Under the pieces are notes generated by a model. That model made no database searches. It worked only from the letters and a program-made list of their open reading frames with translations, and was not told the origin of the DNA. From positions 1 through 8,929 of the forward strand of contig JAJXTT010000048.1 in assembly GCA_021783525.1 (NCBI GenBank): 8,929 nt of DNA. Direction: 5' to 3'. Origin of the DNA: Pseudomonadota bacterium (GTDB lineage: Bacteria; Pseudomonadota; Gammaproteobacteria; Burkholderiales; Gallionellaceae). Positions 1 to 6,822 of the stretch are shown here, one piece after another. Positions within the stretch are counted from its first letter, which is position 1. Every line of letters begins with the position of its first letter. The position numbers and the translations under genes were made by a program.

Positions 1-1500
1 GGCGCGCAGATTGCCAACGAGATCATCGACGGATTCAACATGCTGATGGTGACGGGGCAGATCGGGGATGTCGGCAACCGCGAACTCCTGATCCGCAAGT
101 TCGGCAGCGGCGTGAACATCAAGTCGGCGAAGATACTGCGCTCCAAACCGGTGGTCGACCTTTACGGGGCCGGGCTGCCGCAGGAGCGTGTCGAGGACGA
201 CGCACAGCGCCAGTCGCTCGATAGCCGGAAGCCGATGGTGATATTCGGCCAGGACGACCAGGGTGCCCAATTCCTGCGCGTCATCACCCCCTATATGGCC
301 AGCAAGGATTTTCACGGAACCGATTGCACCGGTTGCCATCAGGCCCAGGAAGGCGCCGTTCTCGGCGCATCGGATGTGGTGGTCGACCTGAAACCGGACT
401 ACGACCGCATCCGGCGCATGGAATTCCAGACCATCGCGGGCCAGGTCGCATTGCATGTGTTCCTGTTCTTCTATATCGGTTTCTGCGTGAAGCGCTATGT
501 GCGCCGGCCGGCCGACATGGTCAGGGCCGAGTTCAGGCACATCATGGAAGGCAACCTGGATAACGAACTCGACATTTCCGTCCGGGACGAAATGGGCGTC
601 TTGTTATGCGAGATCCAGACCATGCAATCCTACCTGCGCACCATGATGGATGAGATCGTCTCTTCGGTGAAGAATATGCGGGAACACATCGGGGGCGTGG
701 ATGCCAAGGTGACCGGGGTTGCGAACAACGCGATGACGGAGCAGGACCATATCCAGCAGATCGCTGCGACCATGGAGCAGTTCAGCCAGTCCGTCGCCGA
801 AGTGGCAAACATGGCCGCCGAATCGCTAGGCGACGTCAGGACGATGCGGCAGGTCGTAGACGAAAACAGCCGCAATATGGAACGCAGCATCGTGGCGACC
901 GGCAAGGTGGCCAGTACCGTGCAATCATCGAGCAAGACCATCTCGGACCTGGGAGAGTCCATCCAGCGTATCGGCACGATCGCCAACGCCATCAAGGAGA
1001 TCGCGGACCAGACCAACCTGCTGGCCTTGAACGCAGCCATCGAAGCCGCGCGCGCCGGCGAGCAGGGGCGCGGTTTCGCGGTGGTGGCAGACGAGGTGCG
1101 CAAGCTGGCGGAACGTACGGCAGCCAGCACCAAGGATATCGCCCGGACCATCGCCGAGATCAACGCGGTTTCCGATTCTGCCGTGAAATCGATGCAAGTC
1201 GCGGTGACCGAGGTCGAAGACGGTATCATGCTGATCCGCCAGAACGGTGAGGGCTTGAAGCAGATTATGAGCGCCACGGAGAATGTCTCGGGGCGTGTCG
1301 ACCATATCGCAACCGCTTCCAAGGAGCAGTCGGCCGCGGGCGAAAGCGTGGCGCAGAGCCTGGAACGTATCGCGGCGTTGGTGGACAATAATACCCATTC
1401 CGCTCAGGAGGCCAAATCTGCCGCTGAAGAATTGGCAAAATCTGCCGATGAACTGAGCAAGGCGGGATATCCGTTAACGAAATGTGCTGTGGGCAAATGA
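1..1500 (+). CDS. Methyl-accepting chemotaxis protein with periplasmic haem-c sensor domain (5' partial)
   Basis: Transmembrane chemoreceptor that passes a periplasmic signal to CheA through CheW/CheV. The frame is open from base 1, so the true start and probably the first membrane helix lie upstream; 499 codons are visible. Numbering visible codons, 1-140 form a periplasmic sensor part with a CxxCH haem-c attachment motif (CTGCH, codons 109-113). A hydrophobic segment at about 144-163 is the membrane helix. It is followed by a HAMP-like region with EGNL and DEMG, then a long coiled coil. The receptor hairpin tip is at about 327-375 (DQTNLLALNAAIEAARAGE, then GRGFAVVADEVRKLAE). The protein ends AVGK without a CheR-docking NWETF-type pentapeptide, so methylation would depend on CheR reaching it without a tether. 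The sensor domain resembles PAS-like or Tll0287-like haem-c sensors of some receptors, but I assign only the motif firmly. It is 48 bases upstream of cheV. Confidence 0.95.
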   Translation, partial: GAQIANEIIDGFNMLMVTGQIGDVGNRELLIRKFGSGVNIKSAKILRSKPVVDLYGAGLPQERVEDDAQRQSLDSRKPMVIFGQDDQGAQFLRVITPYMASKDFHGTDCTGCHQAQEGAVLGASDVVVDLKPDYDRIRRMEFQTIAGQVALHVFLFFYIGFCVKRYVRRPADMVRAEFRHIMEGNLDNELDISVRDEMGVLLCEIQTMQSYLRTMMDEIVSSVKNMREHIGGVDAKVTGVANNAMTEQDHIQQIAATMEQFSQSVAEVANMAAESLGDVRTMRQVVDENSRNMERSIVATGKVASTVQSSSKTISDLGESIQRIGTIANAIKEIADQTNLLALNAAIEAARAGEQGRGFAVVADEVRKLAERTAASTKDIARTIAEINAVSDSAVKSMQVAVTEVEDGIMLIRQNGEGLKQIMSATENVSGRVDHIATASKEQSAAGESVAQSLERIAALVDNNTHSAQEAKSAAEELAKSADELSKAGYPLTKCAVGK

Positions 1501-1510
1501 AATCAGGGAA

Positions 1511-1530
1511 GCTGGGGCATCCGCCCCGGC
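1511..1530 (+). other. Intercistronic hairpin between mcp and cheV
   Basis: An 8-bp stem with one G-U pair (GCTGGGGC / GCCCCGGC) and a 4-base loop ATCC lies between the receptor stop and the cheV ribosome site. No T-run follows, so it does not look like an intrinsic terminator. It could stabilise or separate message ends within the operon. The structure is seen in sequence; the role is inference. Confidence 0.35.
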
Positions 1531-1548
1531 CGACCGGAGGAGAGATAC

Positions 1549-2490
1549 ATGTCTGATCTGTTAAAGAACATCGACGCCCGAACCAAGCTGGCGGGCACCA
1601 ACAAGCTGGAGATCCTGATGTTCACGCTGGGGTTGGACAAGCGCACCGGGCGCGAGGAGACCTACGGCATCAACGTGTTCAAGGTGCGCGAGGTGATGCG
1701 CATCCCGCCGATCACCCGTGCGCCCGACATGCCCGAGGCGGTGGAGGGCATGGTGAGCCTGCGCGGGGCCCTGGTGCCGGTGATCGATCTGGCGAAGTAT
1801 GCCGGCATCGAGACCGAAGACCAGGCCGACATCATGATCGTCACCGAATACAACGGCCATACCCAGGGCTTCCTTGTCAAGGCGGTGGACAACATCCTGC
1901 GCCTGGACTGGTCCGCGATGCGCGTGCCGCCCGCGATGCTGGTGGCGCAGATGGGCGGCCTGGTGACCGCAATCACCGAGTTGAAGGACGGCCGGCTGGT
2001 GATGATGATGGACGTGGAAAAAGTGCTGTCCGAGACCGGGCACTTCGACGAAGACGAGATGATCTTCAAGAGCGTGAAGCCGATAGGCAAGGACCGCACG
2101 GTGTTCTACGCCGACGATTCTTCCGTCGCAAGGCACCAGATCCAGCGCACGCTGGATGCGATGGGGGTCAAGTCCATCGCGGCCATCAACGGGCGCCAGG
2201 CATGGCTGGAACTGACCAAGATGGCTGATTACGCCGCAGCCTCCCATACTTCCATGAAAGACCTGGTGCAGGTCATCCTGACCGACGTGGAGATGCCGGA
2301 GATGGACGGTTACATGCTGACGCGCAAGATCAAGTCGGACAAGCGTTTCGCCGGGATCCCGGTATTGATGCATTCGTCCCTGTCGAGTTCGTCCAACCAG
2401 CAGCTCGGCAAGGCGGTCGGCGTGGATGAATATGTGCCCAAGTTCGAGCCGCAGAAACTGGCGCAAACCTTAACCCGGCTATTGGCTTAG
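1549..2490 (+). CDS. cheV: Chemotaxis coupling protein CheV (first paralogue)
   Basis: Cytoplasmic coupling protein that links receptors to CheA and carries a phosphorylatable receiver. It has 313 residues, the usual CheV length. Residues 1 to about 170 are a CheW-like domain opening with the CheV-typical DARTKLAGTNKLEIL and containing GMVSLRGALVPVIDL. Residues 183-313 are a receiver domain. Acidic pocket D189/D190, phospho-acceptor D246 (in LTDVEMPEMDGY), S276 in the T/S position and K298 are all present, so it should accept phosphate from CheA. A GGAGGAGAG ribosome site at 1536-1544 fixes the start. It lies 13 bases before a second cheV with the same architecture, with roughly half the residues identical by eye, so the pair looks like a tandem duplication that has since diverged. 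The receiver may serve as a phosphate sink or an adaptation switch, as described for other CheV proteins. Confidence 0.95.
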   Translation: MSDLLKNIDARTKLAGTNKLEILMFTLGLDKRTGREETYGINVFKVREVMRIPPITRAPDMPEAVEGMVSLRGALVPVIDLAKYAGIETEDQADIMIVTEYNGHTQGFLVKAVDNILRLDWSAMRVPPAMLVAQMGGLVTAITELKDGRLVMMMDVEKVLSETGHFDEDEMIFKSVKPIGKDRTVFYADDSSVARHQIQRTLDAMGVKSIAAINGRQAWLELTKMADYAAASHTSMKDLVQVILTDVEMPEMDGYMLTRKIKSDKRFAGIPVLMHSSLSSSSNQQLGKAVGVDEYVPKFEPQKLAQTLTRLLA

Positions 2491-2503
2491 TGAGGAGCTG
2501 AAG

Positions 2504-3451
2504 ATGACTTACTCGGAAGACATGTTGAGTTCTGGGCACGACGGGATGCTGGAGCATATCGATGCCCGCACCAACCTGGCGGGGACCAACAAGATGGAGA
2601 TACTGCTGTTCAGCCTGGGCAGCAACGAGAAGTTCGGCATCAACGTATTCAAGGTCAAGGAAGTGTGCCAGATCGGCAAGGTCACCCGCACGCCGAACAT
2701 GCCGGGCGGGGTGGACGGCATCGTCAGCCTGCGCGGCCATGTCATGCCGGTGTTGAACCTGGCCAATTTCATGGGCATGAACCCCGCGATCAAGCACGAG
2801 ACCATGCTGGTCGCCGAATTCAACCGCCATATACTCGGATTCCTGGTTGAAGGCGTCGACCGCATCATCCGGGTCGATTGGGACAAGGTTCACCCCACGG
2901 AAGGCATGCTTTCGGACAAGGGCGCGCTCATCACCGCCATCACGGAACTGGAAGACGGTACGCTGGTGTCCATACTCGACGTCGAGCAGATACTGGCCGA
3001 CGCCTTTGGCGAAGCGGTGGTCGGCAACGTCGAAAGGATAGAGTCGGAACATGAACTCTGCGTATTTTTTGCGGACGATTCGCTGGTGGCGCGCCGGAAA
3101 ATCATCGAGGTCCTGGACAAGATGGGCGTCAAACATGTGCAGGCCAACAATGGACGCGAGGCCTGGGACAGGCTGAAAGCCATGGCGGATGCGGCGCAGA
3201 GTGCGGGTGTCAACCTGCACGACCAGATACAGGTCATTCTCACCGATGCGGAAATGCCGGAGATGGACGGTTATGTGCTGACCCAGAATATAAAGGGCGA
3301 CAGCCGTTTCGACGACATCCCCGTGGTGATGCATTCGTCCCTGTCGTCGGATGCAAACCGGGCCATGGGCAAGCGCGTCGGGGTGGATAATTACGTATCG
3401 AAATTCGATTCGATCGTGCTGTCTTCAACGCTGCGGCCGTTGTTGACGTGA
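2504..3451 (+). CDS. cheV: Chemotaxis coupling protein CheV (second paralogue)
   Basis: Second CheV of 315 residues with a CheW-like domain (about 15-175) followed by a receiver (about 185-315). The N terminus is longer than in the first copy (MTYSEDMLSSGHDG) before the shared DARTNLAGTNKMEIL motif. The receiver has D191/D192, phospho-acceptor D248 (LTDAEMPEMDGY), S278 and K300, so it appears functional. GAGGAG at 2492-2497, six bases before ATG, supports this start over the in-frame ATG at 2522. The CheW-like halves differ more than the receivers: this copy lacks a five-residue insertion near residue 45 that the first copy has (LDKRTGREETYG against SNEKFG), which suggests different receptor or CheA-surface preference. 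This last point is inference. The gene ends five bases before a REP doublet. Confidence 0.95.
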   Translation: MTYSEDMLSSGHDGMLEHIDARTNLAGTNKMEILLFSLGSNEKFGINVFKVKEVCQIGKVTRTPNMPGGVDGIVSLRGHVMPVLNLANFMGMNPAIKHETMLVAEFNRHILGFLVEGVDRIIRVDWDKVHPTEGMLSDKGALITAITELEDGTLVSILDVEQILADAFGEAVVGNVERIESEHELCVFFADDSLVARRKIIEVLDKMGVKHVQANNGREAWDRLKAMADAAQSAGVNLHDQIQVILTDAEMPEMDGYVLTQNIKGDSRFDDIPVVMHSSLSSDANRAMGKRVGVDNYVSKFDSIVLSSTLRPLLT

Positions 3452-3456
3452 ATAAA

Positions 3457-3549
3457 ATGTAGGGTGGGCACGTTTTGTGCCCACGCTGACACAAGGCATC
3501 TATTCTTCGCAGATGCGCGCGTGGGCACAAAAACGTGCCCACCCTACAT
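3457..3549. repeat. REP doublet (REPIN-like inverted repeat)
   Basis: Two REP-like units face each other: 3457-3486 and 3519-3549. They are reverse complements except for one extra A in the right unit. Each unit starts (read inward) ATGTAGGGTGGGCAC, carrying the GTAG head typical of REP elements, then GTGGGCAC-loop-GTGCCCAC, an 8-bp hairpin of its own. The 32-base spacer holds a further 6-bp inverted repeat (GCATCT 3496-3501 / AGATGC 3511-3516), so the whole element can fold into one long hairpin. REP doublets of this design are non-autonomous elements moved by RAYT (TnpA-REP) transposases; no such gene is in the window. The element fills nearly the whole cheV-cheY gap. Confidence 0.85.
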
Positions 3550-3559
3550 GGATGAATTT

Positions 3560-3564
3560 AGGAG
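3560..3564 (+). promoter_or_regulatory. cheY ribosome binding site
   Basis: AGGAG lies six bases before ATG 3571. It selects that ATG over the GTG at 3568, which would sit only three bases from the site. It starts 11 bases after the REP doublet ends, so a folded doublet could affect ribosome access. Confidence 0.75.
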
Positions 3565-3570
3565 AAGGTG

Positions 3571-3969
3571 ATGGGAATAGAAAATACAAAGTTTCTGGTG
3601 GTGGACGATTTCTCGACGATGCGGCGCATCGTGCGGAATCTCCTCAAGGAGCTCGGGTTCGCCAACGTGCAGGAAGCGGAGGACGGTGTGGATGCACTGA
3701 ACAAATTGCGCAGCGAGCCGTTTGATTTCGTGGTGTCGGACTGGAACATGCCGAACATGACCGGCATCGATCTGTTGCGCGCGATCCGTGCCGACGAGAG
3801 CCTGAAACATCTGCCGGTCTTGATGGTGACGGCGGAAGCGAAGAAGGAAAACATCATCATGGCAGCACAGGCAGGGGCTTCCGGCTATGTGGTGAAACCG
3901 TTCACCGCGGTGACACTGGACGAGAAGCTGAAGAAGATTTTTGCGGCATTTCCGCAACTCAACAAGTGA
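3571..3969 (+). CDS. cheY: Chemotaxis response regulator CheY
   Basis: Single-domain receiver of 132 residues that, when phosphorylated by CheA, binds the flagellar switch protein FliM and changes motor rotation. Its key residues fall on the E. coli CheY numbers: D12/D13 acidic pocket, D57 phospho-acceptor (VVSDWNMPNMTG), T87-A88, Y106 and K109-P110. No output domain or extra segment is present. The start is ATG 3571, preceded by AGGAG; the GTG three bases upstream would merely add one residue. It is followed at once by cheZ, whose ribosome site overlaps the cheY stop, so the two are probably translated together. The REP doublet immediately upstream separates it from the cheV pair. Confidence 0.98.
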   Translation: MGIENTKFLVVDDFSTMRRIVRNLLKELGFANVQEAEDGVDALNKLRSEPFDFVVSDWNMPNMTGIDLLRAIRADESLKHLPVLMVTAEAKKENIIMAAQAGASGYVVKPFTAVTLDEKLKKIFAAFPQLNK

Positions 3970-3971
3970 GG
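3968..3971 (+). promoter_or_regulatory. cheZ ribosome binding site overlapping the cheY stop
   Basis: GAGG overlaps the TGA of cheY and stands six bases before ATG 3978. It favours that ATG over the GTG at 3966, inside the end of cheY, and implies translational coupling of kinase target and phosphatase. Confidence 0.65.
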
Positions 3972-3977
3972 CAGGTC

Positions 3978-4718
3978 ATGGCTACCAATACTGCAACTCA
4001 AGATTCGGACGATCTCGAAGCACTATTCGACAGCATCATTGCGGCGAATGCAAATGAAGGCAAACCGGCAACGGCGCCCGCGGGCAATACTGCTGCGGCG
4101 GCGGGCGACGGGGATCCCGCCAAGGTCATCAACCAGATCGGGCACATGGCGCGCGCCCTGCACGACACGCTGCGCGAGCTGGGCCTGAACAAGGAGATCG
4201 AGAAAGCGGCGGCAACCATCCCCGATGCGCGCGACCGCCTGAACTATGTGGCCACGCTGACGCAGCAGGCGGCCGAGCGGGTGCTGAATGCCACCGAGGC
4301 GGCGCAGCCTGTCGTCGAGAAGATGGGCAGCGACGCACAGTATCTTGCCAAACAATGGGACCTGTTGTTCGAGAAGAAGCTCGACGTGCCGCAGTTCAAG
4401 GACCTGGTCACCCAGACCCATGCCTACCTGCACGAGACGCCCAGGCAGGCCAAGGCAACCAATGCCCGGCTGACCGAGATCATGATGGCGCAGGATTTCC
4501 AGGACCTGACGGGCCAGGTCATCAAGAAGATCATCGAGCTGACGCAGAATATGGAGCAGCAACTGCTGGCGCTGCTGCTGGAAAACGCGCCGGCGTCGGT
4601 GAAAGCGGAGATCAACAGCGGCCTGTTGAATGGTCCGGTCATCAATGCGCAGGGACGTTCCGATGTGGTGACCAGCCAGGATCAGGTGGACGATCTGCTG
4701 GAAAGTCTGGGCTTCTAA
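3978..4718 (+). CDS. cheZ: CheY-P phosphatase CheZ
   Basis: Dephosphorylates CheY-P and so terminates the motor signal; CheZ works as a long four-helix-bundle dimer. This protein has 246 residues, longer than the 214 of E. coli, because of an alanine- and proline-rich N-terminal stretch (about 28-48). The catalytic helix reads MMAQDFQDLTGQVIKKI, with D176 and Q180 matching E. coli D143 and the catalytic Q147. The C-terminal tail SQDQVDDLLESLGF is the CheY-docking peptide, nearly identical to E. coli. ATG 3978 is chosen for its GAGG site and because the residues from it onward look like the family N terminus. A near copy of the last eight codons occurs exactly 100 bases downstream. CheZ points to beta- or gammaproteobacteria. 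Confidence 0.97.
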   Translation: MATNTATQDSDDLEALFDSIIAANANEGKPATAPAGNTAAAAGDGDPAKVINQIGHMARALHDTLRELGLNKEIEKAAATIPDARDRLNYVATLTQQAAERVLNATEAAQPVVEKMGSDAQYLAKQWDLLFEKKLDVPQFKDLVTQTHAYLHETPRQAKATNARLTEIMMAQDFQDLTGQVIKKIIELTQNMEQQLLALLLENAPASVKAEINSGLLNGPVINAQGRSDVVTSQDQVDDLLESLGF

Positions 4719-4818
4719 AATGACGTTCGGTGACAGCAGATCGGCCATTCATCCCACACCAGACGGCTACGCCGCACCGTGTCGGAACGGCTACCTGCTG
4801 GAAAGTTTGGGATTCTGA
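4695..4818 (+). repeat. Direct repeat of the cheZ 3' end
   Basis: The last 24 bases of cheZ (4695-4718) recur at 4795-4818, offset by exactly 100 bases, with 21 of 24 matching. All three differences are silent: CTG to TTG (Leu), GGC to GGA (Gly), TAA to TGA (stop). Both copies encode LLESLGF plus stop, though in different frames of the + strand. Similarity fades just upstream of the repeat and ends at the stop codon. Confidence 0.8.
4720..4818 (+). CDS. Possible 32-residue ORF ending in a CheZ-like tail
   Basis: ATG 4720 stands one base after the cheZ stop (TAAAATG), an arrangement suited to reinitiation. The frame runs 32 codons to TGA 4816-4818. The predicted peptide starts MTFGDSRSAIHPTPDGY and ends with LLESLGF, the CheY-docking end of CheZ. 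It has no clear ribosome site of its own and the first 25 residues match nothing I recognise. It may be a decayed duplicate of the cheZ tail, or a short peptide able to bind CheY. The reading frame is real; expression and function are unproven. Confidence 0.25.
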   Translation: MTFGDSRSAIHPTPDGYAAPCRNGYLLESLGF

Positions 4819-4824
4819 GAAGCA

Positions 4825-4908
4825 GGATTTGGGAACTGGGATTCAGGATTGGGTACTTTGGATCGGGGCTGCCAAGCGCCTAAATCCTAAATCCAAGTTC
4901 CTGAATCC
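4825..4908. repeat. Imperfect inverted repeat in the cheZ-cheA spacer
   Basis: Arms 4825-4853 and 4880-4908 are reverse complements at 23 of 29 positions, around a 26-base centre. Each arm is built from short reiterations of GGATT (TGGGATTCAGGATTGGG on the left; TCCTAAATCC on the right). The composition is less GC-rich than the flanking genes. It looks like a dispersed intergenic repeat, distinct from the REP doublet near 3457. It ends five bases before the cheA ribosome site (AGGAG 4913-4917) and has no T-run, so it is not a clear terminator. Confidence 0.6.
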
Positions 4909-4923
4909 TAAGAGGAGACGAGC

Positions 4924-6789
4924 ATGAACGATTTCGTGGGAATGGAAGAATTGCTGCAGGACTTCCTGATGGAGGCCGGGGACATGCTGTCCGATGTGGA
5001 CAGCAAGCTGATGGAGCTGGAAAAGAACCCGGGCGACGCCTCGCTCTTGAATGAGGTCTTTCGCGGCTTCCACACCATCAAGGGCGGTGCGGGCTTCCTT
5101 AACGCGTCCGAGCTGGTGACGCTGTGCCACCTGACCGAGAACCTGTTCGATAAATTGCGCAACAACGAACTGAAGCTGACCGCCGAGCTGATGGACGTGA
5201 TCTTCGCGGCGACCGCAGAAGTGCGCAAGATGTTCGGCGCACTGCAGCAAAGCCAGCAACCCGCCGCCGCGCCCGCCGAGGTGATCCAGGCCCTGAAGGA
5301 TGTGTTGAGCGGCAAGGCGATCGCGGCAATTTCCAGAAACGCGGCCAAACCCGCCGCCGCGGCTCCGTCGGCAACTGCCGCCACTTCGTCCCCTGCGCCG
5401 GCGGGAGCGGACAGCGTGGATTGGGACGCGCTGTATAACGCGATCACCGGCGGTACCGACATCGTCAAGGAAGTGGGCGCGGTACGCGACGAGAAAAAGA
5501 TCACCGAAGCGATCAACGAAGAGGAATCCACCAAAAAAGCGTTCGGGCGCCGTTCCACCGATGTGCCGGGGGCGACCGTCGGTCGCCGCGCCGGTGACGT
5601 GCCGGCCACCGAAGCGAAGGAAACGACCATCCGGGTTGACACCGACCGGCTGGACCAGGTGCTCAACCTGTCCGGCGAGATCGGGCTGACCAAGAATCGT
5701 CTCACCCACCTCCGTTCCGACATCCTTCAGGGGCACAACGATCCGGATACCTTGCGCGAACTGGACCAATCCGTCAGCCAGCTCGACATGCTGGTGGTCA
5801 GCCTGCAGAACGCCGTCATGAAGACACGCATGCAGCCCATCGGACGGCTGTTCAAGAAATATCCGCGTCTGGCGCGCGACCTGGCGCGCTCCTTGGGCAA
5901 GGACGTCGAACTGGTGCTGACCGGCGAAGAGACCGAGATGGACAAGACCATGATCGAAGACTTGAACGATCCGCTGGTGCACCTCGTGCGCAACGCCGTG
6001 GACCATGGCGTGGAAACGATAGAAGAACGGATCGCCGCGGGAAAATCCGAAAAGAGCTTCGTCGAGCTTTCCGCGCGCCAGGAAGGCGACCATATCCTCA
6101 TCACCATCACCGACGACGGCAAGGGCATGCGCCCGGAAGCCATACGCAACAAGGCGATCGAGAAAGGGCTGATCACCGCCGAGATCGCGAACACGCTGGA
6201 CGAGAACCGCTGCCTGGAACTGATCTTCCTGCCCGGCTTCTCGACGAAAGAGGAGATATCGAGCGTGTCGGGCCGCGGCGTCGGCATGGATGTCGTGAAG
6301 ACGAACATCCAGAAGCTCAACGGCACGGTCAACATCAGTTCCGAGGCGGGCAAAGGCTCGACCATTTCCATCTCGCTGCCGCTGACGCTGGCGATCCTGC
6401 CGGTGCTGGTATTGCGGCTGGCCGACCAGTCGTTCGCCGTGCCGCTGTCCATGGTGCGCGAGATATTGCCGGTCACGCAGGGGGAACTGCAACGGGTGTC
6501 CGGCAAGGCGACCATGGTGGTACGCGGCGAAGTGCTGCCGGTGTTGCCGCTGTCTCAGCTGATAGGCTGGGGCAGCAGCGACAGATCGGAAGTCGGCGTG
6601 CTGATGCAGTTCGGCAACAACAGCTTCATCCTGACCGCCGACGGTTTCGTTGGCCATGAAGACGTGGTCATCAAATCGCTTGATACCTTCCGCCCCAAAG
6701 GCGTGGCAGGCGTCACCATGTCCAGCGAAGGCGACATCGTGCTGATCCTGGACATCAAGGAGTTGCTCAGCGACGTGCGCGGATCCTGA
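4924..6789 (+). CDS. cheA: Chemotaxis histidine kinase CheA
   Basis: Receptor-controlled cytoplasmic kinase that phosphorylates itself and then CheY and the CheV receivers. It has 621 residues. P1 (about 1-110) has the phospho-histidine H50 in GFHTIKGGAGFL. P3 dimerisation starts near 237 (DTDRLDQVLNLSGEIGLTKN). The P4 ATPase has the N box with N357 and H361 (HLVRNAVDHGVE), the G1 box DDGKGM at 397-402 and the G2 box GRGVGMDV at 450-457. P5, the CheW-like receptor-coupling domain, runs from about 488 to the end. The 110-235 linker is alanine/proline-rich and holds a short acidic-hydrophobic segment (163-179) and a repeated GRR-x-x-DVP motif, but no recognisable P2 domain; no receiver is fused. 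AGGAG at 4913-4917 precedes ATG by six bases. cheR follows 33 bases later. Confidence 0.98.
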   Translation: MNDFVGMEELLQDFLMEAGDMLSDVDSKLMELEKNPGDASLLNEVFRGFHTIKGGAGFLNASELVTLCHLTENLFDKLRNNELKLTAELMDVIFAATAEVRKMFGALQQSQQPAAAPAEVIQALKDVLSGKAIAAISRNAAKPAAAAPSATAATSSPAPAGADSVDWDALYNAITGGTDIVKEVGAVRDEKKITEAINEEESTKKAFGRRSTDVPGATVGRRAGDVPATEAKETTIRVDTDRLDQVLNLSGEIGLTKNRLTHLRSDILQGHNDPDTLRELDQSVSQLDMLVVSLQNAVMKTRMQPIGRLFKKYPRLARDLARSLGKDVELVLTGEETEMDKTMIEDLNDPLVHLVRNAVDHGVETIEERIAAGKSEKSFVELSARQEGDHILITITDDGKGMRPEAIRNKAIEKGLITAEIANTLDENRCLELIFLPGFSTKEEISSVSGRGVGMDVVKTNIQKLNGTVNISSEAGKGSTISISLPLTLAILPVLVLRLADQSFAVPLSMVREILPVTQGELQRVSGKATMVVRGEVLPVLPLSQLIGWGSSDRSEVGVLMQFGNNSFILTADGFVGHEDVVIKSLDTFRPKGVAGVTMSSEGDIVLILDIKELLSDVRGS

Positions 6790-6810
6790 GGCGCGGGCCG
6801 GGCAAACGGT

Positions 6811-6816
6811 TAAAAT
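6811..6816 (+). promoter_or_regulatory. Possible -10 element immediately before cheR
   Basis: TAAAAT ends six bases before the cheR ATG, in a leader with no ribosome site. Transcription would start at or next to the ATG, giving a leaderless message. No convincing -35 lies 16-18 bases upstream, so this is weak. Confidence 0.25.
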
Positions 6817-6822
6817 CGTTGC

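Noticed and set aside
630..1388. A 252-codon minus-strand frame opposite the receptor signalling domain
   Set aside because: The + strand encodes a highly conserved receptor hairpin there. The minus translation is a Ser/Ala-rich shadow.
3457..3549. Inverted repeat as an intrinsic terminator after cheV
   Set aside because: No T-run follows either hairpin on either strand, and the GTAG-headed doublet structure is better explained as a REP element.
3568..3570. GTG as the cheY start
   Set aside because: Only three bases from the ribosome site, whereas ATG 3571 is at six bases and gives exact E. coli residue numbering.
3477..3725. An 82-codon + strand frame running through the REP doublet into cheY
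   Set aside because: It consists of repeat sequence and an out-of-frame reading of cheY, with no ribosome site.
3966..3968. GTG as the cheZ start
   Set aside because: It lies within the end of cheY, before the GAGG site. ATG 3978 is correctly spaced.
4831..4867. Possible G-quadruplex from four GGG runs
   Set aside because: The loops of about 4, 10 and 11 bases are too long for a convincing quadruplex, and the inverted repeat explains the G runs better.
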